Of a stretch of 64,000 nt of DNA, positions 53,001 through 64,000 are shown piece after piece. The stretch covers positions 7,087,501-7,151,500 of the forward strand of contig NC_071342.1 of assembly GCF_027744825.2 (NCBI RefSeq), read 5' to 3'. The position numbers were made by a program, and so were the translations under genes. Under the pieces are notes generated by a model, which worked only from the letters and a program-made list of their open reading frames with translations, searched no databases and was not told where the DNA came from. Position 1 is the stretch's first letter. Each line of letters begins with the position of its first letter. Source of the DNA: Synchiropus splendidus. Taxonomy: Eukaryota > Chordata > Actinopteri > Syngnathiformes > Callionymidae.

Positions 53001-56000
53001 AGAGAGGACAATCTCCTCTCACCCAATTTGGTTGAACCGTAAAGGGCCTTCAGGGACCCGCTGCCCGCAAAAGTCGAAAAAAGTCTATCTAAAACACATG
53101 TCAGAAATGTGAGCGGGAGTGCGCTGTATCTGCTGGTTTCGCAAAGGCTCTCCACTTTTCTCATCATCTCTAATTCCACCCGTCGCTGCACATCCACAGC
53201 AGCTGCTGAATTGGGACTTGAACTCGACTCAATTACGCGCAGTAACCCTCAAACAAATAAGTCAAATATAGCTCAGGGCCAAAATGCATTTTATGTCACA
53301 GAGAGCGAAACAAAAGAGCCAGCAATAAAAAGATCTCCCGCATTTCACAGCGTTCGCTATTTCTAAGTTGTTTCCTGCAAAACTCTGATCGTCTGAGTGT
53401 GGCTTGGAAACATCTTTCAGTTGCCGAGCCCCCAGCCTTGACCTCGGGGGTCAAAGTCAGTCAGGCTCTTCCTGTCTGTGGCTTTTCCCAGGATCCCCTG
53501 CCTGTCGGCATGTCAGCACCTCTCCTGTCTCCTCACCAACTCAGGATGTTGCTTTTGCCTTCCAAGAGTTTCCTGAAACCGGAGGAAAAAAAAAAAAAAA
53601 AAAGATTGGTTTCCATGCCGGGGTCACTTGGTGTGAAAGAGAAATGCCATTAAACATCGCTGTTTTGTATATTTGACACAATTTCATAAACTCCCCGGCC
53701 TATGACTCGTGTCTATTCGTGGATGTGAGGAGGCATTGATGCATTAGCCCGTGGGGAACCAGAGGAGCATTGAGAGAATCATGTTCATTATATATGAATC
53801 CAACCTTTGCGTTTGTCTCAGTTTTCCTACACAGTCATGGGCTACAGTATATATTGTTCTCACTTATGAAAGCTATATTATTCTAATATTTTGTTGTTCC
53901 TAGTTAAACAAATGATGTATTTTAGTAGCGTGTGTGTATATATATATATAAAACCACAAATATGAGGTTAAAAAGTTTAAAATATTTGCAATATTTTTCT
54001 TTTTTTTTTATATGTCTGGTATTTCAATATTTAAACTTTTAAACCTCGGTGACTAAACCTACAAGCTGCAGAAAAAAAGAGTCTTATCTAGAGCAGATAT
54101 CAGTCACCTCAGACAGCTGACGTGACTCTATCACACGTCCTTATTTGGGGGGGGCATGAGTGAGGAATCGGGGTGATGACGGTCCAAGAAAAAAAAATAA
54201 AATAAAAAGAAGAGGAAATAGGACAGATCATTACACGGCATGTTGCCGTCTCTCTCCCTCCTCTCTCTTCCAGGTTCGGTGAAGAAGAATGAGGGCTAAA
54301 TGACAAAGTTGCACCGGCGGCTACAGATGTCCTTATTTCTTTTTGTCTCAAGCCTCCACGTCAGCTCCCCCCTCGGAAAAAAAAAAGCCCCGCAAATTAA
54401 AAGATGTATTTACACTGCCAAAGTTAGCTTCACACACCTTTGTCTAAACTTTGATATTAAGACTGTCATGGATGCTTAAAAATTCTCCTCAGCCCCTGCA
54501 GTGTACCCGTAACTCTTATTCCCTTGTTGCGCAGCCCAAAGAGTATGTGTGTATAAATGGAAGGCCTGTCATTTCACATTCATTAAAAGTGAAGTTCCAA
54601 AATTAATAATGTAAAAATATGGGTTTTAATTAGTCTTCTATTCTGCCCAATGTACTTAAATTGGATCATCTGGTCCCAGATGCCCTTTCACTTAATAAAG
54701 AATTAGCCTGTGATGTTCTGAGCTTGACAGGTAGGATAAAGTGGAGAAAATCACGCCTGTTATATAAAGGATATATCCGTTTGTACGTAATTTGCAGCTT
54801 AGTCAATTTGACAGGGGGGAGGTTCCCCCCGCCACGGATCCCGCGCAGGTCTCCATTTAATGCATTTCTATCATGTTATGGCGTGACCACACCGCGCTTC
54901 TGTCACACAATTAGTGACATTAATCCAATTTGATTCCTTATTGGTCGGCAGGCGGAGAAATATGGAGCCCATATTTGTCTCATGTCGGGCTTTTTTTTTT
55001 TTCATTATCTGATTTTGCTGAATCAGGCTTTTCAGTTCTTTTTGTTTACATTGGCTCATTCACTATCGCATGTTTTTATTCAAATACTGCATATATTTTT
55101 TTATCATATCAATCTGTATTTAATAAAAGCTCAATTTTGCAGTTTTAAAACTTATGTAGATGTGTGCATTTCCACTGCCCTCCCTGGTGATTGAGTTCAG
55201 CGAAACATTTTAAAACTTTGTAGCATTCTAGGTGATTGAATTAGAGCCAAAAATATTTAAACTCCATTTAAAAAAGTTCCTCGACGTGTTTCAAGCTAAA
55301 TGGAGATAGGTCACTGACAAGCATGCTGGGCAACGTTATGAACACAGATTTACTTCCCTTATCATTGATAGTTTGAGTGACATAGAGTGACATTCAGATT
55401 CAGAAGTGTTGGACATATTTATTTTCAGATGAAGTTCTGCCTCCAGGCCATCACAACTTTCACAATGGTAGTTAATAACTTCCTCCCTTGAAAGGTCCAC
55501 CTACATGTCTCGATGTAAATCATAAATTATCCTCTGGAAATAGTCTCGTACTTCAATGATACTGAAGTGGAAAATTCCTATCAAGGTACATCACGTTTAG
55601 CTGTTCTAAAAGAAGACCTGATAAAACCTCTGTTTGATCTCCTGTGATTTAAACTTTGGGGGCAGATTTTAGTAGAATACACCGCCCTTAAATGAAGCTT
55701 CACACTCACTATACATGCCATAATAAAGAATACACGGCCTTCATTTGAACACTGACGTACATTCAATTAAAGTTCCTCAGATAGAAACTGCTCTCGTGCA
55801 CATCTTCTCTGCAGCTGCAGCATCTTTTAGGAGAAATAAGAGGCTTCAAATGAAGCTCCAGTTGAAAGCATATGGCATCCATGAGTGATCCTTTACGTTC
55901 AGTGGCTATACGCTGGTGTTTGTGTGTGGCTGAGTGGGTGTTGTCGCACTATTCTCAGGCAACAAGCCCAGACAGCCCTCACCCTCTCCTCTTTCTCTCA

Positions 56001-56849
56001 CTCCCTTGCGCGGGACAGGCACAGCTGTCAGATCAAAATCAATCGCATTTTAAAGGACGTGCGAGCTAAATATTTCATTCTTGCCTTGGGAACCAATTAA
56101 GTGCTACATATGAAGTCAGGACTGGTTGAGCCGGAGTCGTACTGGTGCGTACCAGCTGCTCCATTGCTTACGCCGACCCCCCCACCCCACCCACCTCGCC
56201 CCCTCCTTTTCCCGATGCAAATGTGTCAGTGTGAACGTTCGAGTTCAATTACCTAGTGATGTTTTAAAAATGCACCAAAGCCAGACTGGCAGTCCGGAAT
56301 TGGAGGGGATCCACCCCAGGTATGTTGTTTATTTAGTTGTTGCCTGTTGTGCTGGCTGTAACCCATTTGCCCTGATTGCAGATGTAAAGGATGGCAGTGA
56401 TGATAGGAGGGACCAGGCCCTTCAAAGTGCCATGTGTCAGAAAACACCTCGCGCCGGATGGCAGGAACAACTGGCACCTATTGCTCACATCATGACCGCC
56501 GCTTCCTGCTCCTTTTAAAGAGCATCGCTAATCACTTGATGAGTCAAACAAACAACAACTGGTTTGTCGGTGCATTTACCAACGTTAATTTGTTGAACAC
56601 ACGTCGTTTCATTTTGATAAAAACACAAATTAATTCCGAACGGAATCCACTCGGATTTAGTGAGGGAATGATTTTTCAAAATGCTTTTGCCTTCATGTTA
56701 AACTAAAGCACCTCATGTTCTTCTAATACATTCAATACATGTGATGACAGACTCCATGCCTTTTATCTGTTCCGAACAAGAAAATAAACTTGAATATAAT
56801 TGACTGCAAGTGTAAACACTGTGGTGGACTTTATTTATCGTCGCCTGCC
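50001..56849. other. 6.8-kb stretch without recognisable genes
   Basis: Mostly AT-rich with several mixed blocks (52.7-53.7, 54.7-55.0 and 56.2-56.6 kb). Simple items: G-rich run at 51353-51362, AC run at 51590-51604, A run at 53585-53603, and GT/TA at 53930-53950. The 130-codon frame at 56126-56518 and the 112-codon minus frame at 52859-53197 lack domains and splice context. Blocks at 56.2-56.55 kb may be non-coding conserved sequence. Confidence 0.5.
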
Positions 56850-56990
56850 TCTCCAGGGCTGCACACATCAGAGCAGTGGATGTGGCGGTGGGATGGCCCG
56901 AACAGGTTGCCAGTCCATTACAGGGCACACGGACACCCTCTTCCATCTCACTTTTGGGAAAGAAAACTGGCGCTGCTTGCTTTTTATTTC
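56850..56990 (-). repeat. Partial fish SINE, 3' body
   Basis: 'gatggcccgaacaggttgcc', 'agtccattacagggcacacg' and 'gacaccctcttccatctcac', then 'ttttgggaaagaaaactgg', follow the order of the common fish SINE read in reverse ('ggtcgccagtccatcacagggcacac...gggaggaaaccgg'). The copy is incomplete at both ends and lies in the same orientation as the copy at 20.7 kb. Confidence 0.6.
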
Positions 56991-57368
56991 ACTCTGAGAT
57001 CTGTTAGATGAACCACATGGAAGCCGGAAAATAGCCCCCCAAAGAGAGGAGACAGGAATTCCAGACTGACACCATGGGATTCTGCCTGAAATGCTGAGCG
57101 TTTGGTTAATGTTGCACCAGTACATCTGGCATTTGTACAGAAGAGCTAGAACATGAACAAGAAGACTGTGAGACCCTTTATTCTCTCAACATAATGACTT
57201 CAATTCATCTTTTTGGGGAAGATATCAAATGTTTTTGCGAAAGACAATTTGCCACCCAAACAATGGTGAGGAATATGACGTTTATTTAAGTCTTCCAAAT
57301 ACACTGTGACAGTGCAGACCTCCGCCAAGTCGCTCATTTCCGTCCATGTTGAGATGTTTTCATCCAAA

Positions 57369-57371
<3 letters not shown>

Positions 57372-57456
<85 letters not shown>
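57372..57456. repeat. (AT)n microsatellite, about 85 bp
   Basis: Uninterrupted AT dinucleotides. The phrase 'cagacctccgccaag' about 55 bp upstream echoes the RTE-like fragment at 13.4 kb, so the array may lie next to an old retroposon end. Confidence 0.95.
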
Positions 57457-58119
<663 letters not shown>

Positions 58120-58769
58120 CACAGCAAATGTATTCTTATTACACCTTAAATTGTTTAGTGGTTCAAGTGAAAGCAACAGTGATGTCAACTTGATGTAAAA
58201 TTTGAATGGAAGTTATGATGATTTATTGGCAAAAATGTTCATGCACATGCTGTCAATGATCAAAGAACTGATCACCCAAATGTTTTTGTTTGTCCTTTCA
58301 TGAGCAAAATCAGATGTTTTCGCCAATATGAATTCCAATTTAAGTATTCCATATGGAACTGAAAAAACGTCCTTCTCACGCATCTGCTCTGCCAATCTAA
58401 AGGACAAGTTAAAAAATGAGCAAATGTGAGCTCACAGGCAGAAGCAGGCAGGGGTGAAACAGATTAGAGGAAAAAAAATAAAGAAAAAAAGAGTCAAACT
58501 CGGAAGGTTAAAGTGTGTGTATATGTGGGAGGGATAAGTGGGGGTCTGAAGGCATGTACAGTAAGTGTCTGAAGACGAGAGGGAGTCCGCAGCCTAAGTG
58601 GAAAAGAGAATATCTAAAAGAGCAAGTGATGGAAAAACAAAAGCGGCGATGAGATCAGGGGATGGGGAAGAATTGAGCAAAGTGAGAGACAGCGCGAAAA
58701 GGAAGCGGCGTGAACGAGAGAGTGAGAGAAAGAAAAAGTGGGAGAGAGAGACAGGGAGGGAGCATGATT
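58120..58769. other. AT-rich then purine-rich sequence, no gene seen
   Basis: From about 58460 to 58760 the plus strand is strongly purine-rich, with many 'gaga' and 'ggga' words. This produces serine/leucine-rich minus-strand frames of up to 108 codons that carry no domain. Confidence 0.5.
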
Positions 58770-59040
58770 GATAACGGTGCTGACAGAACCCCTCTGGCCA
58801 TGCTCTCTGTGGCAGTTTGGGGAGACAGGGCCTCCCCGTGTGAGACCGAGCTGCCCCTTGCCACTGTCCCAGCACACACTCCACATCTGGTGGGATCGCC
58901 CACGCTAGGTCAGGGATCACGGCACCATGGGGGCTACTTTCAGGCTCACATCCCCGGAATACTGGGAGTGAAACACGAGGCCTGTCGGGTCCACGCCGTA
59001 ATCAGCAGTTTGAAAGTACAAGCATGAGCCTAATCACTCA
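58770..59040. promoter_or_regulatory. Candidate conserved non-coding element
   Basis: A balanced block following a purine-rich run. Contains 'gattgataacggtgctgaca' just at its start, 'gccgtaatcagcagtttg', and 'catgagcctaatcactcatc' followed by 'tttaataccc' at the end. Both strands stay open for long stretches here (plus 58710-59027; minus 58594-58920, 58614-58886, 58655-58903). It looks like constrained non-coding sequence, but a lone exon cannot be excluded. Confidence 0.28.
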
Positions 59041-59187
59041 TCTTTAATACCCGCTGACCAGAGGGGAAGGTAAAAATCTAACAACAACAAAAAAAGAGAA
59101 AGCCTGAAAAATATCTCTTTTTAATTTCCACGCTGACATGGGACATGACAAAAACAAAAGCCCCACTGAAGCGTTTGCACAGATTAC

Positions 59188-59192
<5 letters not shown>

Positions 59193-59228
<36 letters not shown>
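59193..59228. repeat. (GT)18 microsatellite
   Basis: About 36 bp of pure GT. The cysteine-valine frame across it is an artefact. Confidence 0.95.
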
Positions 59229-59229
<1 letters not shown>

Positions 59230-60389
59230 CACAGTCGGCGTGTGTGTGCGAGCATTACTGCCCGTGTGCAAGGAGACAACACTGATGAATTAGAGATAAA
59301 TAATGAAGTAGCTCAGGGACTGATTTGTGATAGCAAGAGGGCCCATCAACAGAGAACACTAATACTTTTGAATGCTATGCCGTTTGATGTTGATCAAGTT
59401 CAACTCGGCTGACAGGGCTGAGAAGACTGTGGGGAGCGCAGGGACCGTACTGGAGAACCTACTCAGACAGGTGAAAGTGGAGAGGGACAATACCACTCAG
59501 ACACACGCACGTACGCAGCGGCTCGTACATATACACCCCCCCTCCACCCCGTGTGCGCACATTGTGAGCCGATCTTTCCAGCTGCTGGGAGTTATTTAAA
59601 CATTTCACCTTTAAACAAGAACATCTTCTGAAGCGAGGAAACGGCTGAAGAAATCGCTCCATCAGCTGAAGACGTTGGTGACGCGCCGCTGTTCCTCTAT
59701 TGCTCGGGGCATGGGTCATTTTGAAAGTGTCACTATTTAACCAGGGGGAGGGCTGGGTCTGGGTTCCTCCAGCACTCGCCCGTGTGGGCAGAGTTCGGGT
59801 GTGTGGAGAGCGTGGCCTCATTATGAAGGAGATAAAGACCGTTAAGGCTGTTTGGTCTTGGGCCGGCTCCAGCCCCTATGGTGAAACACACCTGCTCCCC
59901 TCTTTAAAAAGCCCTGCTCCAGTTTAGCTCTTGGCCACGGACGAGTAATGACCTATCCAGGGGGCCGTAACGCCCGCTTCGTTTAGCCTGTCGTTAAGAC
60001 CCAGAGTCAGCAGCATACTGCGGCACAGTACCGTGCCAAAACTCAGAACAGGGTGTCCTTGCCAATGATCTAACATCAAGCCTGCTCTGCTAGAATATGG
60101 AGAACTAACCAGCTAACCGCATTCATGAAATGGCAGAATCCATTTGGCAGCTTTGCTCTCCACTTGAAGAATTTTCTTTCAGACATATTGTCAGTTGGAT
60201 TTGACTCTTTGATAACGCAACGGAATCATCAACAAGAATTTAAATCAGAAAAATAAGCCCTTGTGTCGCGGCCAATAGGAGCCGACCCAAGAATCCAGTC
60301 GCCGCTTAGCAATTAGGGAACATAAAGTTGCAGCTTGACGCTGCATGGTTTGTCATTGTTGTCCTGCTTTTGTAGTTAGACGCCTCTGG

Positions 60390-60475
60390 AAAAAAAAAAA
60401 AAAAAAAAAAAAAGAGCCCGGGAACGGGCGCTCACCCGCGTGCGCGCCCGCCACGCGTGCACACAAACACGCCCG
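60390..60475. repeat. A24 run followed by CpG-dense alternating tract
   Basis: Twenty-four A (60390-60413) lead into about 60 bp very rich in CG and CA steps ('gcgtgcgcgcccgccacgcg', 'tgcacacaaacacgcccg'). The second part alternates purine and pyrimidine and is Z-DNA-prone. It is too short to be a CpG island and no transcript start is evident. The A run could be a retroposon tail, but nothing recognisable precedes it. Confidence 0.75.
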
Positions 60476-61425
60476 AATGCAGCCATGCACATTCTCACAC
60501 ACGTATAAAGATTTCCCAGTTTCCCAGTTATGTTTTCATCAAAGCTTTTCTTTGGCACTACAGAGCAGCGTCAGTATGGTAATGTGTTGTGCTGCCTGGA
60601 AAGCTGTCAAAAAGCTCCCACCTTGGATGAGAGACCACGGTAATTCAACTGGGCTCCTGTCTTCTGTGTGTTCAGGTCTCCTCATTATTCCGCTTTGCAG
60701 GGTAATGGCGTCTTGCACTGTTTTATCTGTCAGCTCACAGCAAACTATAGTTTTTTAGCCCTGTATATTAGATGCTAACATCAAAGGCAGCTGTCTTGAC
60801 ACAGGAGGGAAGGGGGAGAAATTGTTGCGTAAAAAAAATGGAAACACTCCCGGTAGGCGAAAATTGAATCTCTTTACGTCTGGGGTGATGTGTGTATTGA
60901 GAATAGATTTGCTGGTTGGCGTCTATGTGTTTGTTCTCGAGTAAACAGCAAGGCTTGTTTGGGTGTAACTGTCAGGTATATGCGTGTGCCCCGTGTGAAA
61001 ATGGGTTTGTTCGCAAAGTGGGAGTTAGGAAAAAGGAAGAAAAAAAACAGCAACACAAATTCACTCTCGCTGTCTGATCAATGGGGATTTAAGTTGCCAG
61101 TGACAACTGCACAGCAGATGTCAAGAGACATGGACCCCTCACGCTGCTCGCCGCATATTTTATCTGCAGGTATCATGATTTGTCTCTTTTTACCCAGTCG
61201 AACACCTCTGAAGTGATTTGTACATGAGTGACTTAGATCATTTGAGCACACATTTTTGTTTGGAGTTTCATTCAAGTTTGGAGAAAAGAAGTGCATTTCC
61301 AAAACTCTGTCTGGCACCATCCCACACATACACACCCACACACACCTCTGCTTGGGCTTGTGGGACTTTTGCCCCCTTGGGTGGTAGCAGGTTTTTGTGT
61401 GCTTGTTTATTGAAAGTTTGTGCGG

Positions 61426-61450
61426 GTGTGTGTGTGTGTGTGAGAGAGAG
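61426..61450. repeat. Short compound (GT)n(GA)n
   Basis: About eight GT units passing into four GA units. Confidence 0.8.
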
Positions 61451-61539
61451 GTATAATCTGTGTTTATATGAGTAGATGAATGTGTGTTGGGGGGTAGGCT
61501 TCTTCAGAAAATGCGGGCAGAGCAAATTAAAACTCACCG

Positions 61540-61930
61540 CAGGAAATGAGCGCCCTTGGCACTCCACTTTCCAAGCAGCTGCACACACCCCAACCATCAT
61601 CTGCCATTTTGACACATCCACGGGGCGTAGCAGGCAGCGACAAGGGGGAGGCGAGGGGTGCCAACGAGACACCCACGGCTGCAAGCATTGCCGGGCCGCA
61701 GCCTCCAGCCAAACAGGTGTGTGACATCGTGCCGCTGGTTCCTCTTCAGGGGCCCAGGGAGCAGGCTCAGGGACAAGAGTATAGAGGGGGGTGTTGGAAG
61801 AAACAAAGGGAGGTTAGGACTGTACCTGACAAGCTCATTGATAACATTTGGGACATGAGCCCTGAAGTCGATGGCAAATTGCCTCTAATGTCTCCCGGAG
61901 ATCACGGGCCAAAGTCAGGTGCTGAGCACT
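61540..61930. promoter_or_regulatory. Candidate conserved non-coding block
   Basis: A GC-balanced, repeat-free block. Salient words are 'cttggcactccactttccaa', 'gcagctgcacac' (E-box CAGCTG), 'agctcattgataacatttgg' and 'attgcctctaatgtctcccg'. A 128-codon plus frame (61546-61932) and a 138-codon minus frame (61268-61684) are both open, and neither has a domain. Dual-strand openness argues for composition over coding. Regulatory function is inferred. Confidence 0.3.
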
Positions 61931-61994
61931 AAATGGGCTCATTAGTTATGATTTTTTCCGCCTTTCTTTTTGGACTTTCTAAGGAGTTTTCCCA

Positions 61995-62215
61995 CCCATT
62001 CACACAAGACCTCACGCAGGGAGTGGAAAACTTGTCGGCTTGGGATGTCATAACTCAACACCGCTGCACATACTAAACAGGACAGCTACCTTGGACTCTA
62101 AACACCTGAGACAGGCTGCGGCGTCGTGGGAATACACAAGTCAATTTCACCTGATCTGAAATCAATCCATCAAAGACAATGAACTCTGGATTCCCCCGTG
62201 ATCGAACCTGTAACT
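61995..62215 (-). repeat. Possible very old SINE
   Basis: In order on the plus strand: 'acccattcacacaagacctc', 'acgcagggagtggaaaactt' and, at 62190-62207, 'cccccgtgatcgaacctg'. The last is the reverse complement of a B-box-like 'caggttcgatcacgg'. The order fits a minus-oriented SINE, but the bridge between them has decayed beyond recognition. Confidence 0.25.
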
Positions 62216-62869
62216 AGTACAAAACTTGACAAAGAGGCAACAAATGAAATCTGCACATACCTATTTAGAATTCTCAGCACGTCTCCCACTATACACCCCT
62301 CTTCACACTTCAGTCAAATCCCCCAGCGACAGATCTTGTAACAGAGGAGAGGGAGGCTGTGAGTAGCCTGGGGGGTTCCTAAAGGCACCCGTCTGGGACC
62401 TGCTTCATAATCAGTGGACAGAGAGCACAGTGGTGGTATGGTTTCCCAGAGCCACACTCTTCCCCTGACTGCCCGAACTCTGGTAAGCACCCCAGGGCTA
62501 CCTGTTAAGGTGTTCCCCGCGGTCTAGTCTCTCTTCCTTGGCAAAAAAAAAAGAAGCCTCTTTTACAGTCTCACCTCTAAAAGGAATAAGGTCTGCTTGC
62601 TGCAAGGCCAAAAAAAGGGGCAGAATTTTGCCTAATTTTTTTGTATTCATTTGAGCATGACGGTGATACATGATGTGTGTGGCCAAAACTGAGGGCAAAC
62701 GCTGCTGCATGCAGATGCTGAAGTGCTCAAAGTGTGCTCGGTTCCTTGAGTGGAGGAAAGACTTATAATATTGTTAGTTGTCAAGGGAACTGGAATTACT
62801 CACCCACATGGAGGTAGCCGTTTGCCAAGTAACAGCCTGGACAATACAAGTCTCTCTGCAGACCCCGTT

Positions 62870-63010
62870 GGACTTTATCAACAATAATGCGTGTTAATAA
62901 CGAGAAATGGATTTAATTGCTCTGCAGTGAAATTAACTGCTCCAGTCCAATAAGAAATGATCGTCGGGATAATAAAAAATATGCTCCGAGATAATGGAGC
63001 CAAATGAGAA
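62870..63010. promoter_or_regulatory. Candidate enhancer with repeated TTAA(T/C)TGCTC words
   Basis: 'ttaattgctctgca' (62913-62926) and 'attaactgctccag' (62932-62945) are imperfect direct copies. Around them are 'caacaataatgcgtgttaat' and 'caataagaaatgatcg', giving several TAAT/ATTA and ACAAT words within 110 bp. Unique and non-coding. Regulatory role is inferred. Confidence 0.33.
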
Positions 63011-63604
63011 ATGAAGATACTAATGTGTGCTGGTCTGAGGAAAGTGCAGTTTGATGTGCCTGAAGTCTGTTTTATCTTTCAGGGTTTTTTTTTTTATATT
63101 GTAGTTACTGTATGTATGTGTAGAATTGGCTGTATTTCAGTTTCCATAGTCAGGAACAATATTCCCCAGACTGTGCCTCGGGGTATATCTCCTCCTTTCC
63201 GCTGTTCAGCAGCAGACCTCAACATCACCACCGCTGTTGTAGATGCAGAAAACATCGTAGCACTAAGCAACCAGGGAGACAGGTCCGCAGCTGAAGCTGC
63301 GCTCTTTCTAATTCCAGCCCAACAAGGGATCAGTGAGACAGTAGATTTTTTAACAAACACACTGACCAATTCCAAATCTGCCGTGTGTGCTCAGCCGTCC
63401 ATGGTTCTCCAAGATATCTGGAGGAGAGGAAGGGTGGGCGGGAGGCTTCAGGGAGGTGGGGTGTACATGGCGAGCAGAGCCAGGACTGTGCTGTCTCTCC
63501 AGTTTGGTTTGGTCCAAGCGCAGAGCCAGCTGGCCTCATTAGGACTTGATGGGAGGCGGGCTGGCATGAGACGTGCACATGCATGCACACATCAACAAAT
63601 GTAG
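63011..63604 (+). other. Longest open frame in the window (197 codons), not called as a gene
   Basis: Runs from an arbitrary ATG to a stop at 63602-63604. I recognise no domain in the translation. An early phenylalanine stretch comes from a T run at 63085-63095. A 93-codon and a 111-codon minus-strand frame overlap it, weakening the coding case. No exon structure, promoter or poly-A signal fits. The middle part (about 63170-63370) could be part of a conserved block or, less likely, an exon. Confidence 0.3.
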
Positions 63605-64000
63605 TGTGAAGCGTGGCCTGATGCCCGTGAAAGACTGACACCAAGGTTTTTATTTCCCTCTTCAATCTTTCTTTCTTATCGAGTGCACCATGTCTTCAGG
63701 TCAGGAGAGTGCATGGCACAGGAGATCATGATTCCGTGTCTCTCTTTAAGGCGGTGCCTCTACCTGGCTCACCTGAGATGTCTCAGCGCTCACCGGTGCT
63801 TGTTTGAGGGAAGAGCGAAGCATGAAAGGGGGCGATGTGGTTTGGGGTTGAATGGATTGGAGTTAGTATTAAGGGACGGGAGGAGATGATTCATGGTAGG
63901 GCGGGTTCATCACGAGAGACGGCCGCTGACCTACAGTTTGAGGGCTGTTGGACCGGAACCAGGGCCTTGTTCCGACAGAGCGGGCGTAGCGTGAGCTGTG
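63605..64000. other. Unique sequence to window end, no gene seen
   Basis: Mixed, fairly GC-rich sequence with a 68-codon frame (63683-63889) lacking any domain. The window ends without a recognisable feature. Confidence 0.5.

Larger units (their letters stand above)
59041..61539. other. 2.5-kb stretch without recognisable genes
   Basis: Contains two GT arrays and A24 (separate entries). 59930-60010 ('cgagtaatgacctatccagg', 'tagcctgtcgttaagaccc') has the texture of a regulatory block. The 137-codon frame at 60345 runs through the A24 tract (lysine run) and is not a gene. Confidence 0.5.

Noticed and set aside
56126..56518. 130-codon frame with a possible small intron (gtatgt ... ttgcag at about 56320-56380)
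   Set aside because: Splice-like words are common by chance, the would-be intron is only about 65-80 bp, and no product is recognised on either side.
60345..60758. 137-codon frame
   Set aside because: Runs through the A24 homopolymer and a CpG-rich simple tract; low-complexity artefact.
63011..63604. 197-codon open frame as a protein gene
   Set aside because: No domain recognised, minus-strand frames overlap it, part comes from a T run, and no exon or promoter context is visible.

Overview
This window looks like gene-free nuclear DNA from a bony fish, probably a spiny-rayed teleost. The evidence is the repeat content: diverged pieces that match, from memory, fish tRNA-derived SINEs (about 20.73-20.99 kb and 56.85-56.99 kb), a LINE-like 3' tail running into an ATCT array (18.8 kb), small hAT-like inverted-repeat elements, and many long AT, AAT and CA microsatellites. 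I ran no database search, so the species and chromosome are unknown.

I found no protein-coding gene, RNA gene or pseudogene that I can defend. Open frames are short (the longest is 197 codons). They begin at arbitrary ATGs, often run through microsatellites or are open on both strands, and show no recognisable domain, no exon chain and no codon-like conservation. The window therefore reads as an intergenic gene desert or one very large intron.

Layout. 1-20 kb is mostly AT-rich unique sequence with scattered old repeats: a triplet-repeat block at 10.73-10.83 kb, an inverted-repeat element at 12.21-12.66 kb, an RTE-like fragment at 13.40-13.65 kb and a LINE tail at 18.8 kb. 20-21.2 kb is a repeat cluster with two adjacent fold-back elements, a SINE and a 120-bp AT tract. 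21.8-34.5 kb is different in texture: it is poor in repeats and holds several 100-450 bp islands of mixed-composition sequence rich in homeodomain-type (TAAT/ATTA, TAATCC) and SOX-type (ACAAT) words, some as perfect palindromes. I mark these as candidate conserved enhancers. 38.6-47.9 kb is the main transposon-rich stretch, with at least five more arms or copies of the 20-kb fold-back family, a separate 260-bp inverted repeat at 46 kb and a hAT-like end at 47.7 kb. 49-64 kb mixes further enhancer-like islands (49.0-50.0, 58.8-59.0, 61.5-61.9 and 62.87-63.0 kb) with long AT, AAT and GT microsatellites and purine/pyrimidine-rich runs.

No gene network can be inferred. If the islands are real enhancers, they would probably serve a developmental transcription-factor gene outside the window. 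The strongest observations from the sequence alone are the multi-copy fold-back family, the 46-kb inverted repeat and the palindromic homeodomain-type sites inside repeat-poor blocks.
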